32,997 nt of DNA from an uncultured Clostridia bacterium (lineage in GTDB: Bacteria > Bacillota > Clostridia > TANB77 > CAG-508). The notes beneath the pieces are model-generated. The model searched no databases, was not told the DNA's origin, and saw only the letters and a program-made list of their open reading frames with translations. The position numbers and the translations under genes are program-made. Below, piece by piece: positions 9,942-19,598 of this stretch. Position 1 is the stretch's first letter. Each line of letters opens with the position of its first letter. The stretch lies in NCBI GenBank assembly GCA_947624905.1, contig CANQMI010000008.1, positions 1 to 32,997 on the forward strand. Reading direction: 5' to 3'.

Positions 9942-10964
9942 CTAAATTCTTCCTGTAAATTTTCTATATATACGCCAAAAAAATTTAAATATTGGCAATC
10001 CCATGTCAAGTAAAATAATCGCTATTTTATCTCTAGCGGGCGTATTTTTACAAGATAATACATCACGTTGATTTTTTTTGATTTCTGAAATAACATCTTC
10101 TTCCATTTTTTTATTTCTTGGTTCAGTAAATATTAAAATTCTGAGAATTCTGAATTTTGAATATACATAAAATCTCTGAACAGCTTTTTCTAATTCAGGG
10201 TATCTTTCTTTTATAAAGTCAAGCATTTCCTTTGTGTGTTTTATGTAGTCTTCTTCATTTTTGTTAAATTGTTGTTGCTTTGATATAGAACCAACTCTTG
10301 CAACATAGTAATAGCAGTTTTTAGTTCCATAAGTGATTTTTTGTGCTTTTTCTATTAGCTTATATATTACAGCTGTATCTTCATAGACTTTTCCAACTGG
10401 AAATTCATATTCTTTCCATAGCTCTGTCAAATATAATTTTCCATAGGCTGCAACTTCTATTCCTTTTGCAAATAGCATTCTTTCAAATACTTCTTGTGAA
10501 TTCAAACACTCTATTCTTTCTTTTTCGTTTTCGCACTTCTTGTCATTTTTCCATACTGTTTTTATCCCGCATATTGAGAGTTTTGAATCATTCTTTTTTA
10601 TCAAATTATATAAATACTCTACATAGTCTTCTGTGATGTAATCGTCTGAATCAACAAACGTTATATACTTTCCAGTTGCATTTTTTATGCCTGCATTTCT
10701 TGCGTCTGACAGTCCTCCGTTTTCTTTGTGGATTACTTTTATTCTTGAATCTTTTTTAGCATAATCATCACAAATTTGCCCGCAATTATCAGGCGATCCA
10801 TCATCTACTAATATTATTTCAAGATTAGTATAAGTTTGACATATAACGCTATTCAAACATTTTTCAAGATATTCTTGAACTTTATATATAGGTATAACTA
10901 TTGTTATTAAATCTTCCATATTTACAAACTCTTTCATATTTTTCTTTATTATAACAAAAGGCAT
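9942..10964 (-). CDS. Glycosyltransferase family 2 (more likely start is ATG at 10919, MEDLITIVIPIYK)
   Basis: DLITIVIPIYKVQEYLEKCLNSVICQTYTNLEIILVDDGSPD. Confidence 0.9.
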   Translation of the reverse strand: MPFVIIKKNMKEFVNMEDLITIVIPIYKVQEYLEKCLNSVICQTYTNLEIILVDDGSPDNCGQICDDYAKKDSRIKVIHKENGGLSDARNAGIKNATGKYITFVDSDDYITEDYVEYLYNLIKKNDSKLSICGIKTVWKNDKKCENEKERIECLNSQEVFERMLFAKGIEVAAYGKLYLTELWKEYEFPVGKVYEDTAVIYKLIEKAQKITYGTKNCYYYVARVGSISKQQQFNKNEEDYIKHTKEMLDFIKERYPELEKAVQRFYVYSKFRILRILIFTEPRNKKMEEDVISEIKKNQRDVLSCKNTPARDKIAIILLDMGLPIFKFFWRIYRKFTGRI

Positions 10965-11139
10965 TTATATTTTCAAGTTTTTTTCTACTCATTTTGATAA
11001 TATCATAAAAATAGAAATTGCGTTATCTTTCACATATAAATTTATTCCCTGCATTTGTATAATTTTTGATTAATTGTTAATAATAGTTAACAGATATTTT
11101 TATGCAAAATTTACTTCTATTGGAAGAAAGGAGGATTTT

Positions 11140-11352
11140 ATGACTCAGAAACATTTATTAGTTACTGGCACTTCCACAGTTTCTTGGAAAGATGCTATTG
11201 TGCAAACAATAGGAGAAGCTTCTAAGACTATCGATTATTTAACTTCTGTTAAAATCTTAGAACAAAGAGCAAATATTTCAGGTAAAAAAATTACTGAATA
11301 CATTGTAGATCTAGATTTAGTATTTAATATTGATAGAGACAGAGAAGATTAA
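11140..11352 (+). CDS. Dodecin-like small protein at the head of the spoVA operon
   Basis: MTQKHLLVTGTSTVSWKDAIVQTIGEASKTIDYLTSVKILEQRANISGKKITEYIVDLDLVFNID matches dodecin layout; GAAAGGAGG RBS before ATG 11140 (the listed 11074 start lacks a comparable RBS). Confidence 0.75.
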   Translation: MTQKHLLVTGTSTVSWKDAIVQTIGEASKTIDYLTSVKILEQRANISGKKITEYIVDLDLVFNIDRDRED

Positions 11353-11380
11353 TTTTATATGCGAAAGGAATGATGTACTT

Positions 11381-11845
11381 ATGGATAAAATAGAAACTAA
11401 TCAACAATATCAAAAGTATGTAGATAAGAAAACACCCAATTCGCCCATTCTAAAGAATTGCTTTAACGCTTTTTGGGTTGGTGGGCTAATTTGTTCTATT
11501 GGCCAAATAATTTCAGATTTTTGTAAGTTCAGAGGTTTTAATGAAGAAACTTCTGGTAGTATAGTTGCCATTATTTTAATTGGAATCAGTGCATTTTTAA
11601 CTGGATTAAATTTATTTAATAGAATTGGAAAATTTGCAGGAGCAGGTTCTATCGTGCCTATTACTGGTTTTTCTAACTCTATTGTTTCACCAGCTATGGA
11701 GTATAAATCTGAAGGTTATATAATGGGTGTTGGATCTAAGATGTTTACTGTTGCAGGCCCAGTCCTTGTTTATGGTATTTCAGCATCTATCTTAGTTGGA
11801 ATTGTTTATCTTATTTTTAATACTCAAAGTATCACTTTAGTTTGA
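11381..11845 (+). CDS. spoVAC: Stage V sporulation protein AC
   Basis: FWVGGLICSIGQIISDF...FAGAGSIVPITGFSNSIVSPAMEYKSEG...GVGSKMFTVAGPVLVYG. Confidence 0.92.
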   Translation: MDKIETNQQYQKYVDKKTPNSPILKNCFNAFWVGGLICSIGQIISDFCKFRGFNEETSGSIVAIILIGISAFLTGLNLFNRIGKFAGAGSIVPITGFSNSIVSPAMEYKSEGYIMGVGSKMFTVAGPVLVYGISASILVGIVYLIFNTQSITLV

Positions 11846-11904
11846 TAAACCATTCTTTCTATCAAGTTGATATTTCAAACAAAGTTTGAGAAAGGAATGA
11901 TAAT

Positions 11905-12910
11905 ATGCAAAAATTAGGAAAACAAACCATTAAATTTGATAATCCACCAAAAATAATTGAAACAGCTTCTATCGTAGGTCCTAAAGAAGCACAAGGTCCT
12001 CTTGCTAAATATTTTGATACTCTTCTACAAGATGAATTTTGGGGAGAAGAAACTTGGGAAAAAGCTGAAAGTAAAATTATAAAACAAACCGTAGACTTGG
12101 TAATCAGTAAGGCAGGACTTGCACCAAGTGATCTTGACTTTTGTTTTGCAGGTGATCTGCTTAATCAATGTATTTCTTCAAGTTTCGGTTTACGTGAGCT
12201 CGGTATCCCTTTTTTCGGAATCTTTGGTGCTTGTTCTACATTTGTCGAAGGGATGATTTTATCAAGCATTCTTGCTGATGCTGGTGCTGCAAAAAATGTA
12301 CTCTTCGCAGCCTCAAGCCACTTTTGTAGTGCAGAAAAGCAATTTAGGTTTCCACTTGAACTTGGAAATCAAAGGCCTCCTTCTTCTCAATGGACCGTTA
12401 CAGGTTCAGGAGCTTCTATTATCTCATCTTCTGGTGTTGGTCCTTCAGTAGACTGTGTTACTGCCCGGCAAAATTGTTGATAAAGGCATAAAAGATGCAA
12501 ATAACATGGGAGCTGCTATGGCTCCTGCAGCTGTTGATACTATTCTTACTCATTTTCAAGATACCGGAAGAAATCCTAGTTACTATGACGCTATAATTAG
12601 CGGTGATTTAGGACATATTGGAAAAGAAATAGTTACTGAAATGCTTGAAACTTATGGATATAATGTAAAATCAAACTATAACGATTGTGGCGTATTGATA
12701 TTTGATCAAAAAACTCAAGACACTCATTCTGGTGGTAGTGGTTGTGCATGTTGTGCTACAGTTTTTTCTGGATACCTATACAACATGTTAAAAAATAAAA
12801 AATATCATAAGATATTATTTATCGCAACAGGTGCTTTAACAAACTCTACTACTTCTCAGCAAGGTGAAAGTATTCCTGGAATTGCTCATGCTGCTTCAAT
12901 TGAATTTTAG
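11905..12910 (+). CDS. spoVAD: Stage V sporulation protein AD, read through a +1 shift at CGG 12466-12468
   Basis: N-part QTIKFDNPPKIIETASIVGPKEAQGPL...; C-part GKIVDKGIKDANNMGAAMAPAAVDTILTHF...SGCACCATVF. Frames join as ...DCVTA-[C]-GKIVDKG.... Confidence 0.92.
12466..12469 (+). other. Putative +1 recoding site CGGC in spoVAD
   Basis: ACT GCC CGG CAA -> ACT GCC (C) GGC AAA. Confidence 0.85.
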
Positions 12911-12923
12911 GAGGTGAAAACGC

Positions 12924-13314
12924 ATGAATGATTTTTTAAATAGCTTAGAAATTATGGATTATGTTTGGTGTTTCGTTGTTGGTGGACTTATATGTGTGAT
13001 TGGTCAAATATTAATTGATAAAACTAAAATAACATCTGCAAGAATTCTTGTTCTTTTTGTTACTCTAGGTGCTATTTTAGGTGGTCTTGGTATCTATAAA
13101 TACCTTGTTGATTTTGCAGGGGCTCGGTGCAACTGTTCCAATTACAGGATTTGGTTACAATTTAGCTAAAGGTGCAATTAAAGGCGTTTCTGAATCAGGT
13201 CTTCTTGGTGCTTTTACTGGTGGAATTAAAGCTGCAGCTGGTGGTATTTCTGCTGCCGTATTCTTTGGATACATTGCTTCTTTAATCTCAAAACCTAAAA
13301 TGAAAAAGCAATAA
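12924..13314 (+). CDS. spoVAE: Stage V sporulation protein AE, read through a +1 shift at CGG 13125-13127
   Basis: Frames join as ...YKYLVDFAGA-[C]-GATVPITGFGYNLAKGAIKGV...; AGGAGGTG RBS before ATG 12924. Confidence 0.92.
13125..13128 (+). other. Putative +1 recoding site CGGT in spoVAE
   Basis: GGG GCT CGG TGC -> GGG GCT (C) GGT GCA. Confidence 0.85.
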
Positions 13315-13317
13315 TTC

Positions 13318-13347
13318 TTGACTAGTTGCCATAATCTGTGATATAAT
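13318..13347 (+). promoter_or_regulatory. Sigma-A-like promoter upstream of orphan ORF
   Basis: TTGACT - 18 nt - TATAAT. Confidence 0.6.
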
Positions 13348-13365
13348 TTTTTCTACATTCTTTTA

Positions 13366-13399
13366 TTATATAAGGGTACTTTTTTACCCTTTATATAAA
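13366..13399 (+). terminator. Hairpin between promoter and orphan ORF (spoVA terminator or 5' leader hairpin)
   Basis: TTATATAAGGGTA...TACCCTTTATATA inverted repeat with T-rich loop. Confidence 0.45.
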
Positions 13400-13423
13400 A
13401 TTATTCTAAAGGAGGAATTTAGA

Positions 13424-14566
13424 ATGTCAAGTGGAAATGGCATGCGTGTTTTGTCACGGTTACACAAGGATTTCTTTCTTATTGTAGCCAAGCTCCATAT
13501 CTACGAATATCATGACTATAAATTTTGTAGATTACAGAGCAGATTTGGCAAACTCTTGCCTGACCTTACAGAGGAAGATTTCCTTGCACTCAGGGCCTGT
13601 GAACTTTACGGAACCTATGATGACTGGGTAGATTATCACATGTGGTCTTCTGTGCCCTTTAGTATTCCCGAAAATGTACGTGAGAACGAAGTCAGTCTAT
13701 CCTTTGAGATGTATAATCCTAACCTGCACTATCCAGAAGATAATTTGCAATATGTCGGAGACGCTGAAGATTTCAGAGCTCTTATTGCATGTATCCTCCA
13801 CGGTACGGTTCAAGACTGGGAATTCTATCTTGATTGGACTTCTAATCCGCTAAAGTTGCATAATAGCATCCGTGATGCTGAAGTTGATATTGCTTTTACT
13901 CAGCATAATCCTAACATCATTGATTTTACTGATGAGGATAAATACTTGGTAGAAGATATTGATTTTGCTGATACGGATGCCTATGTGAAGGATCGTAGTA
14001 AGCGTGCTAATCGCATTAAAAACAACTACATCAAGGATAAGAAGCATGTGTACAAAACTTGTGCAGTTCTGAAAGCAAAAGAAGTTGCTTTTATGCGAAA
14101 GTTATTTTCTAATGCTCCAGGAACTTATCCAGATACTGCACTTATAAGCGTTATCGGAGAAGATCTTGATGGTTTTACATCCATCAAGAAAACTGTGACT
14201 AGAACTCATTCTCCCAATCGGAAATATTATAGCTATTCATCTTCTCACAAGGCTATCCTTGAAAACCGTATGAGTCAACTTCAAAAGCAGGAAGTGGCAT
14301 GGAGACAGGATCGTTTCCATCAAGTACAAGATGCTACTGCCTTTAAATCTGTAATGGTTTATCCTCTCACTCCCATTTACGTGGATGTTCAGATGAGTGA
14401 ACCCTACAGAAATAACTCCCACAGGGGCAGTTTGAAACGCAAAGTCTCTGCTGCCACTACTGTCAAGCTGAAAAATACGGAATCAAGAATCAAGTTGCAT
14501 AGGACGTCTTCACCTCGATTCACCAACACCATCTTTGTGTATGGTGGCGCAGGACTTCCTATTTAG
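13424..14566 (+). CDS. Orphan hypothetical protein, compositionally atypical
   Basis: 380 aa continuous ORF; AAAGGAGGAAT RBS; visibly higher GC than its neighbours; own promoter and terminator; contains two in-frame CGG codons. No family recognised. Confidence 0.65.
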   Translation: MSSGNGMRVLSRLHKDFFLIVAKLHIYEYHDYKFCRLQSRFGKLLPDLTEEDFLALRACELYGTYDDWVDYHMWSSVPFSIPENVRENEVSLSFEMYNPNLHYPEDNLQYVGDAEDFRALIACILHGTVQDWEFYLDWTSNPLKLHNSIRDAEVDIAFTQHNPNIIDFTDEDKYLVEDIDFADTDAYVKDRSKRANRIKNNYIKDKKHVYKTCAVLKAKEVAFMRKLFSNAPGTYPDTALISVIGEDLDGFTSIKKTVTRTHSPNRKYYSYSSSHKAILENRMSQLQKQEVAWRQDRFHQVQDATAFKSVMVYPLTPIYVDVQMSEPYRNNSHRGSLKRKVSAATTVKLKNTESRIKLHRTSSPRFTNTIFVYGGAGLPI

Positions 14567-14585
14567 AGTAATTTCATAAACTGAT

Positions 14586-14612
14586 AAGAGGAGCTCTACT
14601 TGAGCTCCTCTT
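14586..14612 (+). terminator. Rho-independent terminator after orphan ORF
   Basis: Perfect 11-bp stem AAGAGGAGCTC-TACTT-GAGCTCCTCTT followed by T-rich stretch. Confidence 0.8.
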
Positions 14613-14652
14613 CCATATTATTTTTTGTTAAATTTAATTTATAGATAACAAA

Positions 14653-14679
14653 AAGCAGTAATACCAATGATTACTGCTT
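14653..14679. terminator. Terminator downstream of rpsI (possibly bidirectional)
   Basis: AAGCAGTAAT...ATTACTGCTT flanked by A and T runs. Confidence 0.65.
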
Positions 14680-14720
14680 CTTTTATACTTTTTGAGTTTT
14701 TTACCCAAAAGTGTTTGTAA

Positions 14721-15128
14721 TTATCTCTTACTAAATTGTGGTGCTTTTCTTGATTTTTTAAGACCATATTTCTTTCTTTCTTTCATTCTTGAATCTCTTG
14801 TCAAGAATCCTTTTGATTTAAGTAATGGTCTATATTCACTGTTAGCCTCATTTAAAGCTCTTGATAATCCATGGCGAATTGCTCCTGCTTGGCCTGAGAA
14901 TCCTCCACCTGTTACTTTACAAATTACATCATATTTATTCAAAGTATCTGTTGCAACTAGTGGTTGTCTAACTATTACTTTTAAAGTTTCTAGATTTAAA
15001 TATTCATCTATATCTTTTGAGTTAATAGTAATTTTTCCTGTACCTGGTACTATTCTAACTCTAGCTATAGAGCTTTTTCTTCTTCCTGTACCATAAAACA
15101 TTATTTTATCTGATTTTGCTTTAGGCAT
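14721..15128 (-). CDS. rpsI: 30S ribosomal protein S9
   Basis: [27 protein letters not shown]...[19 protein letters not shown]...[18 protein letters not shown]. Confidence 0.97.
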   Translation of the reverse strand: MPKAKSDKIMFYGTGRRKSSIARVRIVPGTGKITINSKDIDEYLNLETLKVIVRQPLVATDTLNKYDVICKVTGGGFSGQAGAIRHGLSRALNEANSEYRPLLKSKGFLTRDSRMKERKKYGLKKSRKAPQFSKR

Positions 15129-15142
15129 TTAATTTTCCTCCT

Positions 15143-15577
15143 TTAAAATTCCCATACTTCTGGTTTTTGTGCTATATTTTCGTGATTACTTCCTGCATAT
15201 ACTCTCAATTTTTTAAGAGTTTGTCTTCCTAAACTATTATGTGGAAGCATTCCTTTTACAGCAAGCATCATTGCTTTTCCTGGGTTGTTTGTAAGCATAT
15301 CTTTTGCAGATACTTCTCTCATTCCTCCAATATATCCTGAATGATGTCTATATACTTTTTGATTAATTTTATTACCTGTTAAAATAGCTTTACTGCAATT
15401 AATAATTATTACGTGATCTCCTACATCCATATTTGGTGTAAAAGTTGGTTTGTGTTTTCCTCTAAGTAATCTTGCAGCTTCTGTTGCAACTCTTCCTAAA
15501 GGTTTTCCTTCAGCGTCGATTATATACCATTTTCTAACAATTTCATCTTTTTTTACACTATAAGTTGTATTATTCAT
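15143..15577 (-). CDS. rplM: 50S ribosomal protein L13
   Basis: [46 protein letters not shown]...[17 protein letters not shown]. Confidence 0.97.
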   Translation of the reverse strand: MNNTTYSVKKDEIVRKWYIIDAEGKPLGRVATEAARLLRGKHKPTFTPNMDVGDHVIIINCSKAILTGNKINQKVYRHHSGYIGGMREVSAKDMLTNNPGKAMMLAVKGMLPHNSLGRQTLKKLRVYAGSNHENIAQKPEVWEF

Positions 15578-15732
15578 GGCTAATTCATTTCCTCCATTCT
15601 GGTTTTATTTAAATCAAATATGCCTCTTAATATATGTTTACCGGGATTTAACACATATTACAAGTATATTTTATCATAATACTACAATATTTTAATACAA
15701 TTATCTTAGAATGTCAAGTGTTTAGTGAAATT

Positions 15733-16297
15733 TTATGTAGAAATTTTTAACATATTATTTCTTAACTCTATCGTATCTGGGTGGATAGGCCCTGAATTTT
15801 TAATAGATTTCTCTATTGTAAAATCAAGTACAAAAAGTATAGCTTGATCTATATCTTCTTTTGCAAGTTCTCTTAGATATTCTATACTATCATAGTTTCT
15901 ATTCTCTTCTATTTTATCTGCCAAATAAATTATTTTAGCAAACCTGTCCATATTTACATTTCCTGTTGTATGATAAGCTATTGCATTTTGTGTTTGTAAA
16001 TCTGCATCAAACTTTTCTTTTGCCATGATAGCTCCGAAGTTTTGCATGAAGTAAGCTTGGTTTCATTTTTTCTACATCATCAACAAATACATTATATTTT
16101 TCTATATATTCATCTATTTGCTGTTTTGTAAGCTCTTTTGCCATATCATGTACTAATCCTGCAAAAGCTGCCTTTTCTTGATCTTCTCCATATAATTTAG
16201 CAAGTTCTCTCGCTTTTTTCATTGTACCTACAGAGTGAACATATCTCTTTTCAGTTAGTGTATTTTTTAGATATTCTTCTATTTTTTCTAAATCCAT
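15733..16297 (-). CDS. yqeK: YqeK family HD-domain phosphohydrolase, read through a +1 shift at CGG (16036-16034)
   Basis: Frames join as ...KPSLLHAKL-[C]-GAIMAKEKFDADLQTQNAIAYHTTGN...; HD motif LVHDMAKEL, NAIAYHTTG. Confidence 0.9.
16033..16036 (-). other. Putative +1 recoding site CGGA in yqeK
   Basis: AAA CTT CGG AGC -> AAA CTT (C) GGA GCT. Confidence 0.85.
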
Positions 16298-16855
16298 TTA
16301 ATATAACTCCTTATACATTTTATAATTCTTTAACATTTTTCTTACATAATTATTTGTTTCTTTATATGGTATATTTTCTATGTCTGATCCATCTTTTTTT
16401 ATTACACCATTTTCTATCCATTTTTGAACTGTACCGATTCCTGCATTATATGCTGCCATTGCTAAGTAATAGCTATTATCATAGTATTTTGCAAGCTTTG
16501 AAAAATATTTTGTCCCAAGCATTATATTTGTTTCTGCATCTTTTAAATCTATATCTGAGATATCTATTTCATTTGCCTCTTCTTCTGCAGTCTCCTGCAT
16601 AAGCTGCATAAGCCCTATTGCCCCACTTGATGATACAACATTTGGATTAAAGTTACTTTCAGTTTTTATTAAAGCAAAAATCCATGTGCTATCTACTTGA
16701 TATTCCTTAGAATATTTATATACATATTCTGAATATGTATCAGGATAAAATCTTTTGAGTATTACTGTGTATATATCAAATACTTTAAATATCACTATAA
16801 GAAGTATTATTATGATTAACAATATTATTAATGTATTTCTAATCGGTTTTAACAT
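16298..16855 (-). CDS. Lytic murein transglycosylase (SLT domain)
   Basis: FALIKTESNFNPNVVSSSGAIGLMQLMQETAEE...LAMAAYNAGIGTVQKW. Confidence 0.93.
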   Translation of the reverse strand: MLKPIRNTLIILLIIIILLIVIFKVFDIYTVILKRFYPDTYSEYVYKYSKEYQVDSTWIFALIKTESNFNPNVVSSSGAIGLMQLMQETAEEEANEIDISDIDLKDAETNIMLGTKYFSKLAKYYDNSYYLAMAAYNAGIGTVQKWIENGVIKKDGSDIENIPYKETNNYVRKMLKNYKMYKELY

Positions 16856-16869
16856 TTTCCTCCCTTGTT

Positions 16870-19570
16870 TTATTTACAAGAATACCAGTCATAACCTTCT
16901 GATACTTCTGCAATCAATGGCACAGAAAGTTTCACGACATTTTCCATTGCATCTTTTAGCATTTTTGTTACTTGTTCTTTTTCTTCTTGTGGTACTTCTA
17001 AAAGCAATTCATCATGCACTTGTAATAAAATCTTTGTCTTGAGTTTATATTCTTCTATTTTTTTGTCAACTTCAATCATTGCAAGTTTCATTATGTCGGC
17101 TGCTGTTCCTTGTATAGGCATATTTAATGCAGCTCTACTTCCAAATTGTCTTACCATGTAGTTTTGAGATTTTAATTCTGGTATGTTTCTTCTTCTTCCA
17201 AAGATTGTCATGACATATCCTTTTTCTTTTGCGATTTTGTCTATTTCTTCCATATAATTTTTGATGCCTTGGTATTTTCTTAGATACTCTTCTATATACT
17301 CTTTAGCTTCTTTTTTTGTTACTTTTATTTGTTCTGCAAGTCCAAAATCACTTATACCATATACGATTCCGAAATTTACTGCTTTTGCACTTGTTCTTTC
17401 TTCTTTTGTTACCTCATCTATTGGTTTATTGAATACTTTTGATGCAACTTCCTTATGAATATCTACTCCATTTTGGAAAGCTTTTATCATATTACTGTCC
17501 TTTGAGATATGAGCAAATATCCTAAGTTCTACTTGTGAATAGTCTGCATCTATAAATATATTTCCATCTTGTGGTTTAAATACTTTTCTTAGATTTTTTC
17601 CAAGTTCAAATCGTGTTGGGATGTTTTGTAGATTTGGTTCTGCACTACTTATCCTTCCGTGTTGCTGTAACTGTTTGATGGAAATATGAATGTATTCTAT
17701 TTGTTTTCTTGTTTATATATGGAAGCATTCCTTCTACATATGTTGAATTTAATTTTACGAGTTGTCTATATTCCAGTATTTCTTCTATGACTGGATGTTC
17801 TCCTTTAAGTTTTTCGAGTACATCCATATCTGTTGAATATCCATTCTTGTTCTTCTTTTGGACTGGAAGTTTCAAATCTTCAAATAAAATTTTTCCAAGC
17901 TGTTTTGTAGAATTTATATTAAATTCTTGGCCACAAAGGTTATATATTTTATTTGTTTTTTCTTCTATCTCGAATTTTATATTTCTTCCATATTCTATTA
18001 ATTCTTCTTGTTCAATATACATTCCATTATACTGCATTTTTGCAAGAACTCTTGCTGTTGGCATTTCAATATTTTTAAATAGTTCTAGTTCTTCTTGTTC
18101 TTCTATAAACTTCATCATTATTGGATACAATTTATTTATGCAGTATATGTATATACAACTTTTATTTTTTTCAAGTTTGCTTCCATTATTTTCATCTTGA
18201 AATAATGTTAATTGTTCTTGTTTGTTTTCTTGATTTATATATCTTGAGATTTCTAAGTTCAAATATCTTAAAGCCAATGTTTCTATGTCATATTTGTTTT
18301 TTATAGAATCTATTATATATCCCGCAATTTCTGCATCAAATTCAAATCCGTCCAAATTGATATCGTTTTCTCTTAAAATTATATAATCTTGTTTTAATTT
18401 ATATCCTATTTTTTTTATATTCTTATCTTCTAAAATTTCTTGAAAGTATTTTTTTATTGTAGCTATATTATCTATATAATAAACATCATTGTTTATTATT
18501 ACGCTCATACTACTTAGATTCTTTTTTAGTATTTTTTCTTCTGCGCCATCTTGTGAAGTATTTAAATAATAAATAAGTTGTTTATTCTCTTTTATTGTTT
18601 CTACTAGTTTGTTTAATTCTTCTTGACTTGAATTGTCCTTGATTTTTATCTCCTCAAGTATATTTACTTCCTTTTTTTCATCTCTTAGAGAAAATTTATC
18701 TATGTATTTGTTAAATCTTAATCTAGTAAAGATATCTAATACCTTTTCTTGATCCCATTCTTGGACTTTTAAATCTTCTATATTTTGATCTATCGGACTT
18801 TTTGTGTTTATTGTGCCAAGAGTTCTTGAAAGCATTGCTGATTCTTTGTCGTTTATAAGTTTTTCTCTTAGTTTTCCTTTTATCTCTTCTGCTTTTCCAG
18901 CTTCTATTTCTTGATATAATTTATCTATTGTTTTATACTTTTTTATGATGCCTAGAGCAGTCTTTTCTCCAACACCACTTACTCCTGGGATATTGTCTGA
19001 TTTGTCCCCCATCAAGCCTTTTACTTCTATAAGTTCTTTTGGTTCAAGTCCATAGACTTCTTTTATTTTTTCTCTATCATAGTCGTCTTCTTCTGTTTTT
19101 CCAGCTTTTGTTCTTGGTATTCTTATTGTTATTTTATCAGTTGCTAACTGAAATGTATCCCTATCTCCTGAAAGAATTGTTACATCTATTCCTTTTCTTC
19201 CTGCTTTTTTTGCTAAAGTGCCTAAAATGTCATCAGCTTCATATCCTTCTTTTTCTATAATTTTAATGTTCATGGCTCTTAGAACTTCTTTAATCAATGG
19301 CATTTGTTCAGCAAGTTCATCTGGCATACCTTTTCTAGTTCCTTTATATTCTGTATACATTTTATGCCTAAAAGTTGGAGCTCTCATATCAAATGCTACT
19401 GCCATGTATTCAGGCTGTAGATTATCCAATATTTTAAACATAATTGCTAAAAATCCATACACGGCATTTGTATAGGTTCCGTCCTCTGTTTTTAGCATAT
19501 TACTTCCCATTATTCCATAAAATGCTCTATTCAATATGCTGTTTCCATCAATTAATACTAATCTTGACAT
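16870..19570 (-). CDS. polA: DNA polymerase I, read through a +1 shift at CGG (17659-17657)
   Basis: 5'-nuclease domain RLVLIDGNSILNRAFYGI...; polymerase motifs joined as ...FHQTVTATR/ -> TAT-[C]-GRISSAEPNLQNIP...DADYSQVELRILAH...; C-term QVHDELLLEVP. Confidence 0.95.
17656..17659 (-). other. Putative +1 recoding site CGGA in polA
   Basis: GCA ACA CGG AAG GAT AAG TAG -> GCA ACA (C) GGA AGG ATA AGT. Confidence 0.88.
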
Positions 19571-19598
19571 AAATTTCTTCCTCTCGGTTTTATTTTAT

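Noticed and set aside
13850-14422. Minus-strand ORFs inside the orphan ORF
   Set aside because: Short, no RBS or recognisable product; opposite to an ORF with promoter, RBS and terminator.
19039-19475. Plus-strand ORFs within polA and other minus-strand genes (e.g. 3673-3861, 17709-18200, 21082-21531, 28699-28890)
   Set aside because: Shadow ORFs antisense to well-supported genes; no RBS or family similarity.
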